From Bacteroidales bacterium (GTDB lineage Bacteria; Bacteroidota; Bacteroidia; Bacteroidales; UBA7960), in NCBI GenBank assembly GCA_007123065.1, contig SKSI01000154.1, positions 1-6,376 of the forward strand: a stretch of DNA of 6,376 bases. The letters run 5' to 3'. The stretch's first letter is position 1; each line of letters starts with the position of its first letter. Of the stretch, positions 5,381 to 6,376 are shown piece after piece. The position numbers were made by a program, and so were the translations under genes. The notes beneath the pieces are model-generated. The model did not search any database and was not told the origin of the DNA. It was given only the letters and a program-made list of their open reading frames with translations.

Positions 5381-5508
5381 AATCGTTGAATCGTTGAATC
5401 GTTGAATCGTTGAATCGGTGAATCGGTGATTCGTTGAATCGGTGATTCGTTGATTTGTTGATTTGCTGGTTGATTTGTTGATTTGTTGAATTGTTTAATC
5501 GTTGAATC
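5381..5508 (-). repeat. Array C: fifteen 8-bp units, GTTGAWTY on the + strand
   Basis: After a partial unit (AATC, 5381-5384), units run from 5385 every 8 bp to 5464, then a 4-nt slip (GCTG, 5465-5468), then five more from 5469 to 5508. G1, T3, A5 and T7 are invariant in all fifteen. Position 2 is T (12) or G (3), position 6 is A (9) or T (6), and position 8 is C (10) or T (5). Read on the - strand the unit is A(A/T)TCAAC plus one base, the same family as arrays A and B. Because GAATC and GATTC units are mixed, neighbours can pair: GATTC-GTT-GAATC (5428-5440) and GAATC-GGT-GATTC (5436-5448) are perfect inverted repeats. Confidence 0.85.
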
Positions 5509-5515
5509 TTACTTC

Positions 5516-5564
5516 CAGCTTCGAGCTTCGAGCTTCGAGCTTCGAGCTTCGAGCTTCGAGCTTC
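5516..5564. repeat. Tandem array of seven 7-bp units (GAGCTTC)
   Basis: Six perfect GAGCTTC units begin at 5523, 5530, 5537, 5544, 5551 and 5558. They are preceded by one unit with a single mismatch (CAGCTTC, 5516-5522). The near-perfect identity contrasts with the diverged 8-bp array 7 bp upstream and suggests recent expansion by slippage. Confidence 0.85.
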
Positions 5565-5592
5565 TTAACCTTAACCTTAACCTTAACCTTAA
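5565..5592. repeat. Tandem array of 6-bp units (TTAACC)
   Basis: Four perfect TTAACC units (5565, 5571, 5577, 5583) and a partial TTAA (5589-5592) start on the base after the 7-bp array ends. The unit looks superficially like a telomeric hexamer but differs from TTAGGG and its complement, and the location is internal. Confidence 0.85.
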
Positions 5593-5638
5593 ATTCTTTA
5601 GATGGTTGCCAAAGAAAAAGTACATCCAAAAAAGGAAG

Positions 5639-5671
5639 TTGACGAAACAACCAAAAGCTTTGCTATTTTTG
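5639..5671 (+). promoter_or_regulatory. Predicted promoter of the DUF5916-type gene
   Basis: TTG at 5639-5641, a 22-bp spacer and TATTTTTG at 5664-5671 match the Bacteroidota pattern; the spacer is slightly longer than the usual 19-21 bp. Transcription would start near 5677, giving a leader of about 20 nt before the ATG at 5698. The repeat arrays lie upstream and would not be in this mRNA. Confidence 0.5.
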
Positions 5672-5697
5672 CCTCCCGAAGTGGATAAATTATTGCC

Positions 5698-6376
5698 ATG
5701 CGTTTTTTGAAGTTAAAAGGTTTTCCGATTCTTATCCTGATGATGCTTTTATGGACTCAAATCAGCCATGCTGATTCTGAGAATAGGGCACTAAGCGCTT
5801 TCCGAACGGAGCAAAAGCCTAAAATTGATGGCAATCTCGAAGAAGAGTTATGGCGCAATGCTGATGTCGCTGATCGCTTTTTCCAGTATGAGCCACACAA
5901 CGATCACAGAGCGGCAAGTTTCGACACAGAGATTCGCGTCCTGTATGATGACCGCGCAATTTACATCGCTGCAATGATGTTTGATCCAAGTCCGGACAGC
6001 ATTTTGCTCGAGATGGGTATGCGCAATTCCGGGAATAATATCAATGCGGACCGCTTTTTTGTAGATATCAATCCATTTAATGATGGCATCAACGGGTTTC
6101 GTTTCCAGGTATCCGCTTCAGGTGTGCAGACCGACAGCAATATGTCGGGAGGCGGATCACACGGTGATGTTAACTGGGATGCAGTCTGGACAAGTGCAGT
6201 GCAAGTTAATGAAGCAGGCTGGATTGTAGAAATGGAAATACCTTATTCAGCGTTAAGGTTCCCAGGAGGAGATATCCAGGAGTGGGGCATTAATTTCTGG
6301 CGTGAAATCAGACGCAAGCGCGAAGTTTCAAGCTGGAATTTTGTCAACCGGCGCGTTGGTGATCCACTGGCCTATA
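5698..6376 (+). CDS. DUF5916-type protein with N-terminal CBM9-like domain (3' truncated by the window edge)
   Basis: The frame opens with ATG at 5698 and stays open to the right edge: 226 codons with no stop. A signal peptide (1-25, cut after SHA) is followed by a carbohydrate-binding family 9-like domain. Its marks are KIDGNLEEELW (42-52), a strand with YDDRAIYIAAM, DRFFVDINPFNDG (118-130), then GVQTD, VNWDAVWTS, WIVEMEIPYSALRF and WGINFWREIRR. In Bacteroidota this arrangement is typical of the N-terminus of DUF5916 proteins, usually about 700-850 residues, whose C-terminal part is thought to be an outer-membrane beta-barrel. The barrel would lie outside this window, so it is an expectation and not an observation. 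The substrate is unknown. The ATG at 5698 is supported by the signal peptide directly after it and by a promoter 26 bp upstream. Confidence 0.88.
   Translation, partial: MRFLKLKGFPILILMMLLWTQISHADSENRALSAFRTEQKPKIDGNLEEELWRNADVADRFFQYEPHNDHRAASFDTEIRVLYDDRAIYIAAMMFDPSPDSILLEMGMRNSGNNINADRFFVDINPFNDGINGFRFQVSASGVQTDSNMSGGGSHGDVNWDAVWTSAVQVNEAGWIVEMEIPYSALRFPGGDIQEWGINFWREIRRKREVSSWNFVNRRVGDPLAY

Larger units (their letters stand above)
5360..5697. other. Non-coding region dominated by tandem repeats
   Basis: This 338-bp stretch carries three successive tandem arrays (8-, 7- and 6-bp units, 5381-5592), an A-rich spacer and a promoter (5639-5671). A frame at 5483-5710 is simply the repeats read through (LRASSFE and NLNL runs) and is not a gene. 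Between the arrays and the promoter, TTCTTT (5594-5599) and AAAGAA (5611-5616) could pair weakly across 11 nt. Confidence 0.7.

Noticed and set aside
5381..5592. CRISPR array or replication origin iterons
   Set aside because: Units are 6-8 bp with no spacers, so it is not CRISPR. No replication initiator gene or DnaA-box cluster is nearby, so an iteron origin has no support.
5565..5592. Telomere-like hexamers suggesting a eukaryotic contig or linear end
   Set aside because: TTAACC differs from TTAGGG/CCCTAA, only four copies exist, and the array sits between bacterial genes.
5483..5710. A 75-residue frame through the repeat cluster
   Set aside because: Its sequence is only the translated 8-, 7- and 6-bp repeats (RASSFEL and NLNL runs), and it overlaps the start of the better supported DUF5916-type gene.

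Overview
The window looks like a chromosomal stretch from a member of the Bacteroidota. This rests on: a promoter that fits the phylum-specific pattern (TTG, 19 bp, TAnnTTTG at 535-564, with a second of the same type at 5639-5671); genes without clear Shine-Dalgarno sequences; A+T-rich intergenic DNA; a lipoprotein with an SDD surface-export signature; and protein families common in that phylum (DUF5916/CBM9-like outer-membrane-type protein, tocopherol-cyclase-like protein, serine hydrolase with a membrane tail). Genus and lifestyle cannot be read from it.

Layout. (1) 2-502, + strand: the 3' part of a tocopherol cyclase family gene that enters from the left. (2) 503-783: a promoter followed by a leader of about 210 nt that is almost entirely repeat modules: a CAGATTA doublet, a REP-like palindrome with a second degenerate copy, and ten in-phase 8-bp units ending 5 bp before the next start codon. 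(3) 784-1695, +: a two-domain iron-sulfur protein. (4) 1709-2098, - strand: a small lipocalin-like lipoprotein, convergent with it. (5) 2099-2410: non-coding, with a 14-bp palindrome and a second small 8-bp array. (6) 2411-2659, +: a BFD-like [2Fe-2S] protein. (7) 2738-4672 and 4727-5359, +: a class C beta-lactamase-type serine hydrolase with four C-terminal membrane helices, then an unrecognised lipoprotein, probably one transcription unit. (8) 5360-5697: three tandem arrays with units of 8, 7 and 6 bp back to back, then a good promoter. (9) 5698 to the right edge, +: the 5' end of a DUF5916-type gene.

How the genes fit together. The ferredoxin-like protein and the BFD-like protein are plausible partners in electron transfer or iron-sulfur chemistry, although an opposite-strand lipoprotein gene lies between them. 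The serine hydrolase, the two lipoproteins and the DUF5916 protein are all envelope proteins. No phage, transposase, CRISPR, rRNA or tRNA gene was seen.

The most unusual content is non-coding. One degenerate octamer family, A(A/T)TCA(A/T)C(N), occurs as three strictly phased arrays (ten, four and fifteen units), the third in the opposite orientation. They lie among other repeat modules shared between the intergenic regions. This is the best candidate in the window for something not well described, but its function is unknown and neutral microsatellite growth is a real alternative.
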